A DNA stretch of 64,000 bases, from positions 62,001 to 126,000 of the forward strand of contig NZ_JALQEM010000018.1 of the NCBI RefSeq assembly GCF_023630705.1, in the 5' to 3' direction. Position 1 is the first letter of the stretch. The number at the start of each line of letters is the position of its first letter. This stretch comes from Caballeronia sp. GAFFF1. Lineage in GTDB: Bacteria > Pseudomonadota > Gammaproteobacteria > Burkholderiales > Burkholderiaceae. A model generated the notes under the pieces. The model made no database searches. It was not told the origin of the DNA and saw nothing but the letters and a program-made list of their open reading frames with translations. A program made the translations under genes and the position numbers. Below are positions 44,596 to 54,809 of the stretch, piece by piece.

Positions 44596-45648
44596 ATGAC
44601 CCTTTGCAACGGTCGGGCCGCGCTGCGCGCGCTGGCGGCTGCTGCTGCGCTGTGCAGCGCCGCGTTGTTCACGACGTCCCCCGCTCACGCGGCGCCGGAC
44701 GCCAGATTCGTGCTCATCAGCCACGCGCCGGACTCGGACTCGTGGTGGAACACCATCAAGAACGCGATCAAACAGGCGGACGAGGACTTCAATGTCCAGA
44801 CCGACTATCGCAATCCGCCCAACGGCGACATCGCCGACATGGCGCGTCTCATCGAACAGGCCGCCGCGCGCAACTACGACGGCGTCATCACGACGATCGC
44901 GGACTTCGACGTGCTGAAGAGCGCGCTCAACAAGGTCACGGCCAAGAAGATCCCGCTGGTCACGATCAACTCGGGCACCGAGGAACAGAGCGCGCAACTC
45001 GGCGCGATCATGCACATCGGTCAGCCGGAATACGTGGCGGGCAAGGCGGCGGGCGAGAAGGCTAAAGCGGCCGGCGTGAAGTCGTTTCTGTGCGTGAACC
45101 ATATCGCGACCAACACGGTGTCGTTCGACCGCTGCCGTGGTTTCGCCGATGCCATCGGCGTGGACTACAAGGCGTCCACGGTCGACTCGGGACAGGACCC
45201 GACCGAAATCCAGTCGAAGGTGTCGGCGTTCCTGCGCAACCATCCGGATACGCAGGCGATTCTCACGCTCGGACCGACGCCCGCTTCCGCGACGCTCAAG
45301 GCCGTGACGCAAATGGGCCTGCAAAACAAGGTCTATTTCGTGACCTTCGACTTCTCCGATGACATCGCGAAAGCGATCAAGGACGGCACGATCAAGTTCG
45401 CCATCGACCAGCAACCGTACTTGCAGGGCTACATTCCGGTCGCGGTGCTCGCCATCGTGAAGAAAGAACACACCACCGATCCGGCGAAGATCCGCCAGCT
45501 TCTCGAAGCGAACCCGAAGTTCAAGGCGCGCCTCGAGACTTACGGCTTGCAGCCATCGTACGGGCCGAAGAACATCCGCTCAGGCCCGGGCTTCATCACT
45601 AAAGACAATCTCGACAAGGTCGTGAAGTACGCCGGACAGTATCGCTGA
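44596..45648 (+). CDS. Sugar/inositol ABC transporter periplasmic binding protein
   Basis: 350 residues. Signal peptide at the N-terminus (ALRALAAAAALCSAALFTTSPAHA, cleavage near 32), then a type I periplasmic binding protein of the ribose type: FVLISHAPDSDSWWNTIKNAIKQA near 36-60 and YVAGKAAGEKAKAAGVKSFLCVNH near 140. AGGTGG lies six bases before the ATG at 44596; an earlier GTG is less likely. Together with the permease and ATPase genes it should deliver inositol to the iol enzymes. Substrate inferred from context. Confidence 0.9.
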   Translation: MTLCNGRAALRALAAAAALCSAALFTTSPAHAAPDARFVLISHAPDSDSWWNTIKNAIKQADEDFNVQTDYRNPPNGDIADMARLIEQAAARNYDGVITTIADFDVLKSALNKVTAKKIPLVTINSGTEEQSAQLGAIMHIGQPEYVAGKAAGEKAKAAGVKSFLCVNHIATNTVSFDRCRGFADAIGVDYKASTVDSGQDPTEIQSKVSAFLRNHPDTQAILTLGPTPASATLKAVTQMGLQNKVYFVTFDFSDDIAKAIKDGTIKFAIDQQPYLQGYIPVAVLAIVKKEHTTDPAKIRQLLEANPKFKARLETYGLQPSYGPKNIRSGPGFITKDNLDKVVKYAGQYR

Positions 45649-45789
45649 TGCACGGCTGACCTCATTCGGGCGGCCGCTCGCGCGCGCCGCCCGCGTTTCT
45701 CCCACATCGATATGCTGCTGCGTCCGTTCGCGGACGCGGCAGGACCGCACGCATCCGTACCGCATTAGTGATCGTTTCAAGGAGCCATC

Positions 45790-46959
45790 ATGGGCGTAGC
45801 CGGCAAGCACTATCCTCCACACGCGAATCCTCAGCACGACAGCGCCGACGCTGCGACCGACAAGGACAGGCCATCGGACGAGCGGGTGCGCCGGCAATCG
45901 TGGTTCGGGCATCTGCTGAACCGACCGGAATTCGCCGCGATATCGGGCACGGTGCTGGTATTCATCGTGTTCGGCTTCGGCGCAGGTTCGTCGGGCATGT
46001 TCAACCTCGACGGCGTGATGAACTGGTCGCAAGTGGCCGCCTACCTCGGCCTGCTCGCAGTCGGCGCGTGTCTTTTGATGATCGCGGGCGAGTTCGACTT
46101 GTCCATCGGCTCGATGATCGGCTTCGCCGGCATGATGGTCGCGCTGCCCTCGGTCTATTTCCACTGGCCGATCTCGCTCGCCATTCTCTTCGCGTTCGCC
46201 GCGTCGATGCTGCTCGGCGCGCTCAACGGCTATCTCGTGATGCGCACGCGCCTGCCGTCGTTCATCGTCACGCTCGCGTTCCTGTTCATTCTGCGCGGCC
46301 TGACGCTTGCGCTCTCGATCATGTTCGCGGACCGCACGATCATCTCCGGCGTCGGCGATCTCGCGCAGAAAGACTGGGTCGCCGATACGCTCTTTCATGG
46401 CGTTGCGCTGCACGGCTTCTTCACGTGGCTCGCGCATCTGGGCATCGGCAAGCTGTTGGATAGCGGCGAGCCGCTCGTGCCGGGCATCCCGAAGGTCATC
46501 ATCTGGTGGCTCGTGCTCGCCGCAATCGGCGCGTTCGTGCTCGCAAAAACGCGCTACGGCAACTGGATTCTCGCGGTCGGCGGCGATGCGAACGCCGCGA
46601 AGAACGTCGGCGTGCCGGTCAAGCGCGTGAAGATCTCGCTCTTCGTGCTGACTGCGTTCTGCTCGTGCCTCTTCGCCGTGCTGCAAGTGTGCGATATCGG
46701 CTCGGCGGCGGCGGATCGCGGCTTGCAGAAGGAATTCGAAGCGATCATCGCGGCGGTCATCGGCGGCACGTTGCTCACGGGCGGTTACGGCTCGGTCGTC
46801 GGCGCATGCTTCGGAGCACTGATCTTCGGCGTCGTGCAGATCGGCATCACCTACACGAACGTCAGCTCCGACTGGTTCCGCGTGTTTCTCGGCGTGATGC
46901 TGCTGATCGCCGTGCTCTTCAATCACTACGTGCGCCGCCGCGTGTCGCAGGCGCAATGA
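45790..46959 (+). CDS. Sugar/inositol ABC transporter permease
   Basis: 389 residues with about ten hydrophobic segments. The first 45 residues are polar and His/Asp-rich. The core [22 protein letters not shown], the conserved [21 protein letters not shown] and the EAA-like region [28 protein letters not shown] near 255-285 mark the RbsC/FrcC permease family. It is 11 bp from the ATPase gene and about 140 bp after the binding-protein gene. Confidence 0.92.
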   Translation: MGVAGKHYPPHANPQHDSADAATDKDRPSDERVRRQSWFGHLLNRPEFAAISGTVLVFIVFGFGAGSSGMFNLDGVMNWSQVAAYLGLLAVGACLLMIAGEFDLSIGSMIGFAGMMVALPSVYFHWPISLAILFAFAASMLLGALNGYLVMRTRLPSFIVTLAFLFILRGLTLALSIMFADRTIISGVGDLAQKDWVADTLFHGVALHGFFTWLAHLGIGKLLDSGEPLVPGIPKVIIWWLVLAAIGAFVLAKTRYGNWILAVGGDANAAKNVGVPVKRVKISLFVLTAFCSCLFAVLQVCDIGSAAADRGLQKEFEAIIAAVIGGTLLTGGYGSVVGACFGALIFGVVQIGITYTNVSSDWFRVFLGVMLLIAVLFNHYVRRRVSQAQ

Positions 46960-46970
46960 GGACGACCGCC

Positions 46971-47759
46971 ATGAACGACGACAACATTCTCGCGCTCGAA
47001 AACGTCAGCAAGTTCTTCGGCAAGGTGATCGCGCTCAACGGCGTCACGTTGCGGCTCAAACGCGGCGAAGTGCACTGTCTGCTCGGCGATAACGGCGCGG
47101 GCAAGTCCACGCTCATCAAGACGCTGGCAGGCGTGCACGCGCCTTCTGCCGGTCAGTATCTGGTCGATGGCAAGCCCGTTCATTTCGAATCGCCGAAAGA
47201 AGCGCTCGATCTCGGCATCGCGACGGTGTATCAGGACCTCGCGCTCGTGCCGCTCCTGTCGGTCGCGCGCAACTTCTTCATGGGCCGCGAGCCGCAGAAG
47301 AAGCGTTTCGGTCTTTTCAGCGTGATGGACCTCGATCTCGCCGCCGAAACGTCGCGTGCCAAGCTCGCCGAAATGGGCATCAACGTGCGCGACGCGCATC
47401 AGCCCATCGGCACCATGTCCGGCGGCGAGAAGCAGTGTCTCGCGATTGCGCGCGCGATTCACTTCGGCGCGCGCGTGCTGATTCTGGACGAGCCGACTGC
47501 CGCGCTCGGCGTGAAGCAGAGCTTCAATGTGCTCAAGCTCATCCACAAGGCGCGCGCCAAAGGCATTTCCGTGATCTTCATCACGCATAACGTGCACCAC
47601 GCGTATCCAATCGGCGATTCCTTCACGCTGCTGAACCGCGGCCGTTCGATGGGCACCTTCACGAAGGACACCATCACCAAGAACGAAGTGCTCGACATGA
47701 TGGCGGGCGGCGCGGAGATGCAGAAGATGATCGGCGAACTCGAAGGCGCGACCATCTGA
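46971..47759 (+). CDS. Sugar/inositol ABC transporter ATP-binding protein (single domain)
   Basis: 262 residues, one nucleotide-binding domain: Walker [10 protein letters not shown] near 38-46, Q-loop YQDLALVP, signature [14 protein letters not shown] near 145-158, Walker [13 protein letters not shown] near 164-175 and H-loop [11 protein letters not shown]. RbsA-type ATPases have two such domains in about 500 residues; this single-domain form is like FrcA. The start ATG at 46971 has GAGGA eight bases ahead; an ATG at 46956, overlapping the permease stop, would add five residues. Confidence 0.92.
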   Translation: MNDDNILALENVSKFFGKVIALNGVTLRLKRGEVHCLLGDNGAGKSTLIKTLAGVHAPSAGQYLVDGKPVHFESPKEALDLGIATVYQDLALVPLLSVARNFFMGREPQKKRFGLFSVMDLDLAAETSRAKLAEMGINVRDAHQPIGTMSGGEKQCLAIARAIHFGARVLILDEPTAALGVKQSFNVLKLIHKARAKGISVIFITHNVHHAYPIGDSFTLLNRGRSMGTFTKDTITKNEVLDMMAGGAEMQKMIGELEGATI

Positions 47760-47776
47760 TACCGAGGACATCATTC

Positions 47777-49783
47777 ATGCCTGCACAAATTACATCCCGT
47801 TTCGCGCCGGATCGCACGCGCGATATCGTGTGCCTCGGGCGTCTCGCCGTCGATTTGTACGCGCAGCAAGTCGGCGCGCGGCTCGAAGACGTATCGACGT
47901 TTGCAAAGTACCTCGGCGGATCGTCCGCCAACATCGCGTTCGGCTGCGCGCGGCTCGGGCTCAGGTCGTCGATGCTCGCACGCGTCGGCAATGACCACAT
48001 GGGGCGCTTTCTCACCGAGACGCTCGCGCGCGAAGGCTGCGATATCAGCCACGTTCGGATCGATCCCGAGCGGCTGACCGCGCTCGTGCTGCTCGGCATA
48101 GAAGACCGCGATACGTTTCCGCTCGTCTTCTATCGCGAGAACTGCGCGGACATGGCCGTCGACGAAAGCGATTTCGACGAAGCGTATATCGCGTCATCGA
48201 AGGCGCTGCTCATCACCGGCACGCACTTCTCGACGGAGCACGTGAACCGCACGAGCCGCCGCGCGCTCGAATATGCGCGGCGCAATCAGGTTCGCACGAT
48301 ACTCGACATCGACTATCGGCCAGTGTTGTGGGGTCTCACGGGCAAGGCCGACGGCGAGACGCGCTTTGTCGCCAACGAAGGCGTGACCGCGCATTTGCAG
48401 CGCATCTTGCCGCTGATGGATCTCGTGATCGGCACCGAAGAAGAGTTCCGTATCGCGGGCGGAAAGGACCGTCTCATCGATGCGCTCACGACGGTGCGCA
48501 CTGTCACGAGCGCGACCCTCGTGGTCAAGCGCGGGCCGCTCGGATGTTCGATCATCGAAGGCGCGGTGCCCGCTTCCATCGACGACGCGCCGGTTCACGG
48601 TGGCGTCGAAGTGGAAGTGCTGAACGTGCTCGGCGCAGGCGATGCGTTCGCCTCCGGTTTCCTCTCCGGATGGCTGTGCGACGCGCCGCTCGAAGCCTGC
48701 GCGAGCGCGGCGAATGCGTGCGGCGCGCTCGTCGTTTCGCGACACGGCTGCGCGCCCGCCATGCCGACGCCCGCCGAACTCGACTATTTCCTCGCCGCAG
48801 CGAAACAGGACCCGGCACGCATGCGCCGCCCCGACCGCGACTCGACGCTCGCGCGGCTGCATCGCGTGAGCCCTGCGCGCAAGGCATGGGACGAAGTGCT
48901 GGGCTTCGCGTTCGATCATCGCAATCAGTTCTTCGAACTCGCGCAGCAAACCGGCGCAAATGAAGCGCGCATAGCGGCGCTCAAAGGCTTGTTCGTCGAA
49001 GCGGTCGCGCAGACGGAGAAAGAGTTGCAACTCGAAGGACGTATCGGCGTGTTGATCGACGACCGCTACGGACAGGATGCGCTGAACGCGGCAACGGGGC
49101 GCGGCTGGTGGATCGGCCGGCCGGTGGAGCTGCCCGGCTCGATGCCGCTCGTCTTCGATCATGGCCGCTCTATCGGCACGACGCTCATCGAATGGCCGCG
49201 CGAGCATGTGGTGAAGTGCCTGGTTCACTATCACCCGGATCATCCGCATGACGTGCGGCTCGAACAGGAAGCGCAACTGCGCGCGCTCTACGATGCGGTG
49301 CAGGCAAGCGGCCACGAACTGCTGCTCGAAGTGATCGTGCCGAAGAACGGGCCGCCCGTTGCGGACGACACTGCGTATCGCGCGCTGAAGCGGCTCTATA
49401 ACCTTCAGTTATACCCCGAATGGTGGAAGCTCGAACCGATGAGCGCAGCGCAGTGGCAAGCCGTCGATGGCCTGATCGCGGAGCGCGATCCGTATTGTCG
49501 CGGCGTCGTGCTGCTGGGATTGTCCGCGGGCGTCGATCAGTTGCGCGATGGCTTCAGGGAAGCGGCTTCGTCGAAGACATGCAAAGGCTTTACTGTAGGC
49601 CGCACCATCTTTCATGAGCCGAGCCACGCATGGCTGGCGGGTGAGATAAGCGACGACGAACTCATCGCCCGCGTGCGCCGCACGTTCGAGACTTTGATCG
49701 CGGCATGGCGCGACGCGCGCGCATCGCAGGACACGACAGCCGATATAAAGACCCTTCACGCAACTCAGGAGCAAGCCGCATGA
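47777..49783 (+). CDS. iolC: Fused 5-dehydro-2-deoxygluconokinase / DUF2090 protein
   Basis: 668 residues. The N-terminal half (about 1-335) is a PfkB sugar kinase: CLGRLAVDLYAQQVG, KYLGGSSANIAFGCARLG and the anion-hole NVLGAGDAFASGFLSG near 275-290. It phosphorylates 5-dehydro-2-deoxygluconate. The C-terminal half (about 345-655) is DUF2090, which can supply the aldolase step normally done by IolJ. Fusion of this kind is known in proteobacteria. Start is 17 bp after the ATPase gene and its stop overlaps iolD by four bases. Confidence 0.93.
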   Translation: MPAQITSRFAPDRTRDIVCLGRLAVDLYAQQVGARLEDVSTFAKYLGGSSANIAFGCARLGLRSSMLARVGNDHMGRFLTETLAREGCDISHVRIDPERLTALVLLGIEDRDTFPLVFYRENCADMAVDESDFDEAYIASSKALLITGTHFSTEHVNRTSRRALEYARRNQVRTILDIDYRPVLWGLTGKADGETRFVANEGVTAHLQRILPLMDLVIGTEEEFRIAGGKDRLIDALTTVRTVTSATLVVKRGPLGCSIIEGAVPASIDDAPVHGGVEVEVLNVLGAGDAFASGFLSGWLCDAPLEACASAANACGALVVSRHGCAPAMPTPAELDYFLAAAKQDPARMRRPDRDSTLARLHRVSPARKAWDEVLGFAFDHRNQFFELAQQTGANEARIAALKGLFVEAVAQTEKELQLEGRIGVLIDDRYGQDALNAATGRGWWIGRPVELPGSMPLVFDHGRSIGTTLIEWPREHVVKCLVHYHPDHPHDVRLEQEAQLRALYDAVQASGHELLLEVIVPKNGPPVADDTAYRALKRLYNLQLYPEWWKLEPMSAAQWQAVDGLIAERDPYCRGVVLLGLSAGVDQLRDGFREAASSKTCKGFTVGRTIFHEPSHAWLAGEISDDELIARVRRTFETLIAAWRDARASQDTTADIKTLHATQEQAA

Positions 49784-51648
49784 ACGCAGTGGCTTCCACC
49801 ATCAGACTGACCGCCGCGCAGGCGCTCGTGCGCTATCTTGCGGCGCTCTCCACGGAACACGGCGAGCCGCTGTTCGGCGGCGTATTCGCGATCTTCGGAC
49901 ATGGCAATGTCGCGGGCATGGGCGAGGCGCTGTACCGGCATCGCGAGGAATTGCCGACGTATCGCGCGCATAACGAACAAGCGATGGCGCATAGCGCGAT
50001 TGCCTTCGCCAAGGCGCACATGCGACGCCGCATGATGGCGGTGACGACATCCATCGGGCCGGGCGCGACGAATCTCGTCACAGCGGCCGCGCTCGCGCAT
50101 GTCAACCGCTTGCCGGTGCTGCTCTTGCCCGGCGATATCTTCGTCTCGCGCGCGCCCGATCCCGTGTTGCAGCAAGTCGAAGATGCGCATGATGGCGGGG
50201 CATCGGCGAACGATGCGCTGAAGGCCGTGTCGCGTTACTTCGATCGCATCGTGCATCCCGCGCAGTTGTTGAGCGCATTGCCGCGCGCCATTCGCGTGCT
50301 GACCGATGCCGCGCAATGCGGCCCGGTGACGCTCGCGCTGCCGCAAGACGTGCAGGCGATGGCGTATGACTACCCTGCTTCGTTCTTCGAGCCGCGTGCA
50401 GTCGAGTTTCATGCGCCGGCCGCATCGTCCCGCGAGATCGAGCGTGCCGCGGCGTTGCTGCGTGAATCGCGCGAGCCGATGATCGTGTCGGGCGGCGGCG
50501 TGCTGTACGGACTTGCTACTCGGGCGCTGCGCGACTTCGCGCACAAGCACGGCATTCCGGTCGCGGAAACGCAGGCCGGCAAGGGCGCGCTCGCGTGGGA
50601 CGACGCGTTGAACGTGGGCGGCATCGGCGTGACGGGATCATCGTCCGCGAACGAACTGGCGCACGCGAGCGATTGCGTGCTTGCCATTGGCACGCGCTTG
50701 CAGGACTTCACGACGGGATCGAATACGCTCTTCTCGGCGACGCGACTTCTCGCCATCAACGCCAATCCGTTCGATGCGCTCAAGCAGAACGCCGTGGCCG
50801 TCGAAGCAGATGCGCGTCTCGCGCTCGATGCGCTGTCAGATGCGCTCGGCGACTGGCGTGCGGCGCCCGAATGGACCACGCGTGCGCAACGTCTTGCGAA
50901 CGACTGGCGCGAGACCGTCGCGCACGTCACGAACACGCCGCCGCCTGACGGCCGCTTGCCGCGCGAAGCGGAGGTGATCGGCGCGGTGCAACGCTCGCAC
51001 GACGCGTCGCCCGCCGACGATATCGTCGTCTGCGCCGCAGGCACGCTGCCCGCCGATTTGCAGAAGCTGTGGCGCACGGGCGCGCCGGGCGGCTATCACG
51101 TCGAATACGGCTATTCGTGCATGGGCTATGAAATCGCGGGCGGCCTCGGCGCGAAGCTCGCGCGGCCCGAACGCGAAGTGATCGTGATCGTCGGCGACGG
51201 CAGCTATCTGATGATGAATAGCGAGCTTGCTACATCGGTGATGCTCGGCGCGAAGCTGATCGTCGTGCTGCTCGACAATCGCGGCTATGGCTGCATCAAC
51301 CGCTTGCAGCAGGCGTGCGGCGGCGCGCCCTTCAACAATCTGCTCGACGATTGCAAGCAAGGCGGGTCAGGCGCGCCGCAGATCGACTTTGCCCTGCACG
51401 CGCGTTCGATGGGCGCGCTCGCGGAACACGTCGCCAACGTCAATGAATTGCAGGACGCGATGAAGCGCGCGCGTGCCGCCGATCGCAGCTATCTGATCTC
51501 CATCGACACCGATCCCGCCCGCACCACCGAAGAAGGCGGATGGTGGTGGGAAGTGGCGGTGCCCGAAGTCTCGGATCGCGATGCGGTCATGTCCGCGCGC
51601 GCGAAGTATGAACGCGCGCTGAAGGCTCGCGCAGGCAACATCGACTAG
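49780..51648 (+). CDS. iolD: 3D-trihydroxycyclohexane-1,2-dione acylhydrolase
   Basis: 622 residues, ThDP-dependent hydrolase opening the inosose ring. The ThDP pyrimidine domain has YRAHNEQAMAHSAIAFAKA near 70 with the catalytic Glu. The pyrophosphate motif is VIVGDGSYLMMNSELATSVMLGAKLIVVLLDNRGYGCINRL near 475-515 (GDGS...DNRG). The ATG at 49780 overlaps the iolC stop (ATGA). Length is normal for IolD. Confidence 0.95.
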   Translation: MNAVASTIRLTAAQALVRYLAALSTEHGEPLFGGVFAIFGHGNVAGMGEALYRHREELPTYRAHNEQAMAHSAIAFAKAHMRRRMMAVTTSIGPGATNLVTAAALAHVNRLPVLLLPGDIFVSRAPDPVLQQVEDAHDGGASANDALKAVSRYFDRIVHPAQLLSALPRAIRVLTDAAQCGPVTLALPQDVQAMAYDYPASFFEPRAVEFHAPAASSREIERAAALLRESREPMIVSGGGVLYGLATRALRDFAHKHGIPVAETQAGKGALAWDDALNVGGIGVTGSSSANELAHASDCVLAIGTRLQDFTTGSNTLFSATRLLAINANPFDALKQNAVAVEADARLALDALSDALGDWRAAPEWTTRAQRLANDWRETVAHVTNTPPPDGRLPREAEVIGAVQRSHDASPADDIVVCAAGTLPADLQKLWRTGAPGGYHVEYGYSCMGYEIAGGLGAKLARPEREVIVIVGDGSYLMMNSELATSVMLGAKLIVVLLDNRGYGCINRLQQACGGAPFNNLLDDCKQGGSGAPQIDFALHARSMGALAEHVANVNELQDAMKRARAADRSYLISIDTDPARTTEEGGWWWEVAVPEVSDRDAVMSARAKYERALKARAGNID

Positions 51649-51669
51649 GCATCAAAAGGACACGACACC

Positions 51670-52572
51670 ATGCCCCTGAATGTCCGCATCGGCATCAATC
51701 CCTTGTCATGGATGAACGACGACTTGCCTTCGCTCGGCGGCGAGACGCCGCTCTCCGTCGCGCTGACCGAAGGCAAGCGCATCGGCTATGAAGGCTTCGA
51801 GCTCGGCAACAAGTTCCCGCGCGAGCCGCAAGCGTTGAAGACGCTGCTCGCGCAATACGATCTCGCGCTCGTCTCCGGCTGGTATTCCGGCCAGCTCGCG
51901 CGACGCAGCGTGGAAGAAGAGATCGAAGCGGTCGGTCCGCATCTCGACCTCCTTGCGCAAAACGGCGCGACCGTCATGGTCTATGGCGAAGTCGCCGATT
52001 CGATTCAAGGCGCGCCGCGTCCGTTGTATCAGCGTCCGCGCTTCTTCTCGGATGCGCAATGGTCGCAATACGCCGAGCGTCTGAACCGCTTTGCCGAGTA
52101 CACGCTTTCTAAGGGCGTGCGCGTCGCCTATCATCATCACATGGGCGCGTATGTCGAAACCCCGGCGGACGTAGACCGCTTGATGGCGCTGACGAGCGCT
52201 GACGTCGGCCTGCTCTTCGATGCTGGCCATATCACGTTTGCTGGCGGCGATGCGTTGAGCGTGCTGCAAAGGCACATTGCGCGCGTGTGCCATGTGCATT
52301 GCAAGGATGTGCGGACCGATATCGTGAAGCTCGCGCGTAACCGCAACTGGAGCTTTCTCGATGCGGTGATCAACGGCGCGTTCACCGTGCCGGGCGACGG
52401 CGCGGTGGACTATCCCGGCATCGTCGCGTCTCTTGCTGCGCATGACTATCGCGGCTGGCTCGTGGTGGAAGCGGAACAAGACCCCGTGATTGCGCCGAGC
52501 TATGCGTATGCCGACAAGGGCTATCGCACGCTGCGCGCACTCGTCGATGCAACGTACAAGGAGGCGGCATGA
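51670..52572 (+). CDS. iolE: myo-inosose-2 dehydratase
   Basis: 300 residues, xylose-isomerase-like TIM barrel. It dehydrates scyllo-inosose to the trihydroxycyclohexanedione used by IolD. Features: RIGINPLSWMNDDLPSLGG at the N-terminus, RVAYHHHMGAYVETPADVDRL near 155 and VGLLFDAGHITFAGGD near 175-190 with the metal-binding Asp and His. GGACACG precedes the ATG. Its stop overlaps the iolB start by ATGA. Confidence 0.95.
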   Translation: MPLNVRIGINPLSWMNDDLPSLGGETPLSVALTEGKRIGYEGFELGNKFPREPQALKTLLAQYDLALVSGWYSGQLARRSVEEEIEAVGPHLDLLAQNGATVMVYGEVADSIQGAPRPLYQRPRFFSDAQWSQYAERLNRFAEYTLSKGVRVAYHHHMGAYVETPADVDRLMALTSADVGLLFDAGHITFAGGDALSVLQRHIARVCHVHCKDVRTDIVKLARNRNWSFLDAVINGAFTVPGDGAVDYPGIVASLAAHDYRGWLVVEAEQDPVIAPSYAYADKGYRTLRALVDATYKEAA

Positions 52573-53375
52573 GCCTGCTAGTGAAAGCATCGCGCGAAGG
52601 CCAGACCATCGCGCGCGTCACACCGGATTCCGCTGGCTGGAAGCATGTGGGCTTCGCCGCGTATCGCATGGATGCGGACGACGTCGTCCACGTGTACGAC
52701 GCGGATCGCGAAAGCTGCATCGTCGTGCTGACCGGGACGGTGAGCATCGAAGCCGGCGACGAGCATTGGCAGTCGATCGGCTCGCGCGACAGCGTGTTCG
52801 AAGACGCCGCGCCGTATGCGGTCTATGTGCCGCCGAAGCTCGCCGCCATCGTGCGGGCCGAGCGCGAAACAGAGCTTGCGGTGGCAAGCGCGCCTGCAAC
52901 GGGGCTTTATCCGCCGCGCTTGATCGAACCTTCGCAGATGAAACGCTCGACGCGCGGCAAACACGCGAATACGCGCTACGTCTGCGATATTCTCCCGCAA
53001 ACCGAAACCGCCGAGTCGCTGCTCGTGGTGGAAGTGAGAACGCCCGGCGGACATGCATCGAGTTATCCTCCTCACAAGCATGATCAGGATAACGTACCAA
53101 CCGAGAGCGCGCTCGAAGAGACGTATTACCATCGCTTGAACCCGCCGCAAGGGTTTGCGTTCCAGCGCGTCTATACCGACGAACGCGATCTCGACGAAAC
53201 CATGGCCGTGGAAGATCGCGATGTCGTGATGGTGCCGCGCGGCTATCATCCGGTCGTCGTGCCGTATGGCTATGACAACTACTATCTGAACGTCATGGCG
53301 GGCGACAAGCGGACGTGGCACTTCAAGAACGATCCAAAGCACGAATGGATCGTGGAGCGCGATAGCCAGGGCTGA
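52569..53375 (+). CDS. iolB: 5-deoxy-glucuronate isomerase
   Basis: 268 residues of the KduI/IolB cupin family. It isomerises 5-deoxy-glucuronate in the inositol pathway. Metal ligands are in SSYPPHKHDQDN near 162-173 (two His), the Glu of ESALEETYYHRLNPPQGFAFQRVYT near 180, and GYHPVVVPYGYDNYYLNVMAG near 225-245. It is the last gene of the rightward iol arm and ends one base before the convergent ABC ATPase gene, leaving no room for a terminator between them. Confidence 0.95.
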   Translation: MSLLVKASREGQTIARVTPDSAGWKHVGFAAYRMDADDVVHVYDADRESCIVVLTGTVSIEAGDEHWQSIGSRDSVFEDAAPYAVYVPPKLAAIVRAERETELAVASAPATGLYPPRLIEPSQMKRSTRGKHANTRYVCDILPQTETAESLLVVEVRTPGGHASSYPPHKHDQDNVPTESALEETYYHRLNPPQGFAFQRVYTDERDLDETMAVEDRDVVMVPRGYHPVVVPYGYDNYYLNVMAGDKRTWHFKNDPKHEWIVERDSQG

Positions 53376-53376
53376 G

Positions 53377-54075
53377 TCACCCTACCGACAACCACTCGCG
53401 CACCACGTCGTCACGCTGATCGAGTTGCGCGAGTGAACCGTCGAAGCGCACCGCACCGTGTCCCATCACTGCGACGCGCGCATCGAGCATGCGCGCGATC
53501 GTGAGCCGCTCCTCGATCAGCAGTATCGCCACGCCGCGTTCGCGCAGCGTCGCGAGGCACGCGGCCACTTGCGCGATGACCTGCGGCGCGAGTCCTTCGC
53601 CGGGCTCGTCGATGACGATAAGCGATGGATCGCCCATCAGCGTGCGTGCGAGCGCGAGCATCTGCTGCTCGCCGCCCGACAGCGCGCCGGCCTTCACCGA
53701 CGCACGCTCCTTCAACGCAGGAAAGAGCGCGTACGCATCGTCGAAGGCGAAGCGCGTGCCTTTACGTTCGCCGAGCGCGAGGTTCTCGCGCACGCTCAGG
53801 GCGGGAAATACATCGCGCGTTTCCGGCACATAGCCGATGCCCAGCCGCGCGATGCGAAACGCCCGCTGTCCGACGAGTTGCACGTCGCGATAACGCATAT
53901 CGCCCGCGCATCGCACGAGGCCCACAATCGCTTTCGCCAGCGTCGAACGGCCCGAACCATTGCGGCCGACAAGCGCGACCGCCTCGCCTTCTGCAACCGA
54001 CAAGTTCACGCCATGCAGCACCTGCGCCGCGTCGTACCACGCGCGCAAGTGCTCGATGCGCAAAAGCCCGCTCAT
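53377..54075 (-). CDS. Branched-chain-amino-acid-type ABC ATPase (LivF type)
   Basis: 232 residues: Walker A VGRNGSGRST near 38 with an unusual Arg where Lys is normal (G-S-G-R-S), Q-loop GYVPETRDVFPAL, signature LSGGEQQMLALARTLMGDP near 132 and Walker B LIVIDEPGEGLAPQVI. The Walker A Lys-to-Arg change (GSGRST) could weaken ATP hydrolysis at this half-site. Its start overlaps the LivG-type gene by four bases. The substrate is unknown. Confidence 0.93.
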   Translation of the reverse strand: MSGLLRIEHLRAWYDAAQVLHGVNLSVAEGEAVALVGRNGSGRSTLAKAIVGLVRCAGDMRYRDVQLVGQRAFRIARLGIGYVPETRDVFPALSVRENLALGERKGTRFAFDDAYALFPALKERASVKAGALSGGEQQMLALARTLMGDPSLIVIDEPGEGLAPQVIAQVAACLATLRERGVAILLIEERLTIARMLDARVAVMGHGAVRFDGSLAQLDQRDDVVREWLSVG

Positions 54076-54809
54076 GGCGCCGCTCCCAGATAAGCCTCCT
54101 GCACATCATGATTGCGGCGGATGGCATCGGGCGTATCGGATGCGATCACGCGCCCTCGAACGAGCACCGACACGCGATCCGCAAGCGAGAACACCGCATC
54201 CATGTCGTGTTCGATGACGAGCAGCGTGCGGCCTTCCGTCGTCGCGCGAATCAAGGCGAGCGCGCGCGCCGCTTCCGCGCGATTCATGCCCGCAGTGGGT
54301 TCGTCGAGCAGAATGAGCGGCGCATCGGTGGCGAGCGCGATGCCCAGATCCAGCGCGCGCTGCTCGGCATACGTGAGGCGCGCGGCGGGCTCGTCGGCGC
54401 GTGAAGAAAGACCGATGGCATCGAGCATCGCGCGGGCACGCTCGTCGACCGCTCGGGAGCGGAACCAGCGGTCCACCCATCGCGACGACGCCGCGCCCAG
54501 CACCGCGCACCGAAGGTTGTCAAACACGGAGAGCCGCGCGAACACGCTCGTCGTCTGGAAGCTGCGCGCGAGCACGCGGCTCACGCGCTGCGGCGGCTTG
54601 CCGGTGATATCGACGCCCTGCGCGACAATGCGGCCCGCGTCCGGCTTCGCGCGGCCCGAGATCAGATCGAAGAGCGTCGACTTGCCCGCACCGTTCGGTC
54701 CGATGATCGCGTGCCGCTCGCCCTTCTCGATGCACAGATCGACGCCGCGCAAAACTTCGGTCGCGCCGAATCGCTTGATGATGCCTTCGACGCGCAGTGC
54801 CGACGTCAT
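54072..54809 (-). CDS. Branched-chain-amino-acid-type ABC ATPase (LivG type)
   Basis: 245 residues: Walker A GPNGAGKST near 38, Q-loop SFQTTSVFARL (Gln in RSFQT), signature region LTYAEQRALDLGIALATDAP near 138, where the LSGGQ motif is LTYAEQ as in LivG proteins, and Walker B LILLDEPTAGMNRAEAARAL. The start MTSALRVEG was chosen over ATGs 50 codons upstream in poorly conserved sequence. Its ATG overlaps the LivM-type stop, so the four genes are coupled. Confidence 0.93.
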   Translation of the reverse strand: MTSALRVEGIIKRFGATEVLRGVDLCIEKGERHAIIGPNGAGKSTLFDLISGRAKPDAGRIVAQGVDITGKPPQRVSRVLARSFQTTSVFARLSVFDNLRCAVLGAASSRWVDRWFRSRAVDERARAMLDAIGLSSRADEPAARLTYAEQRALDLGIALATDAPLILLDEPTAGMNRAEAARALALIRATTEGRTLLVIEHDMDAVFSLADRVSVLVRGRVIASDTPDAIRRNHDVQEAYLGAAP

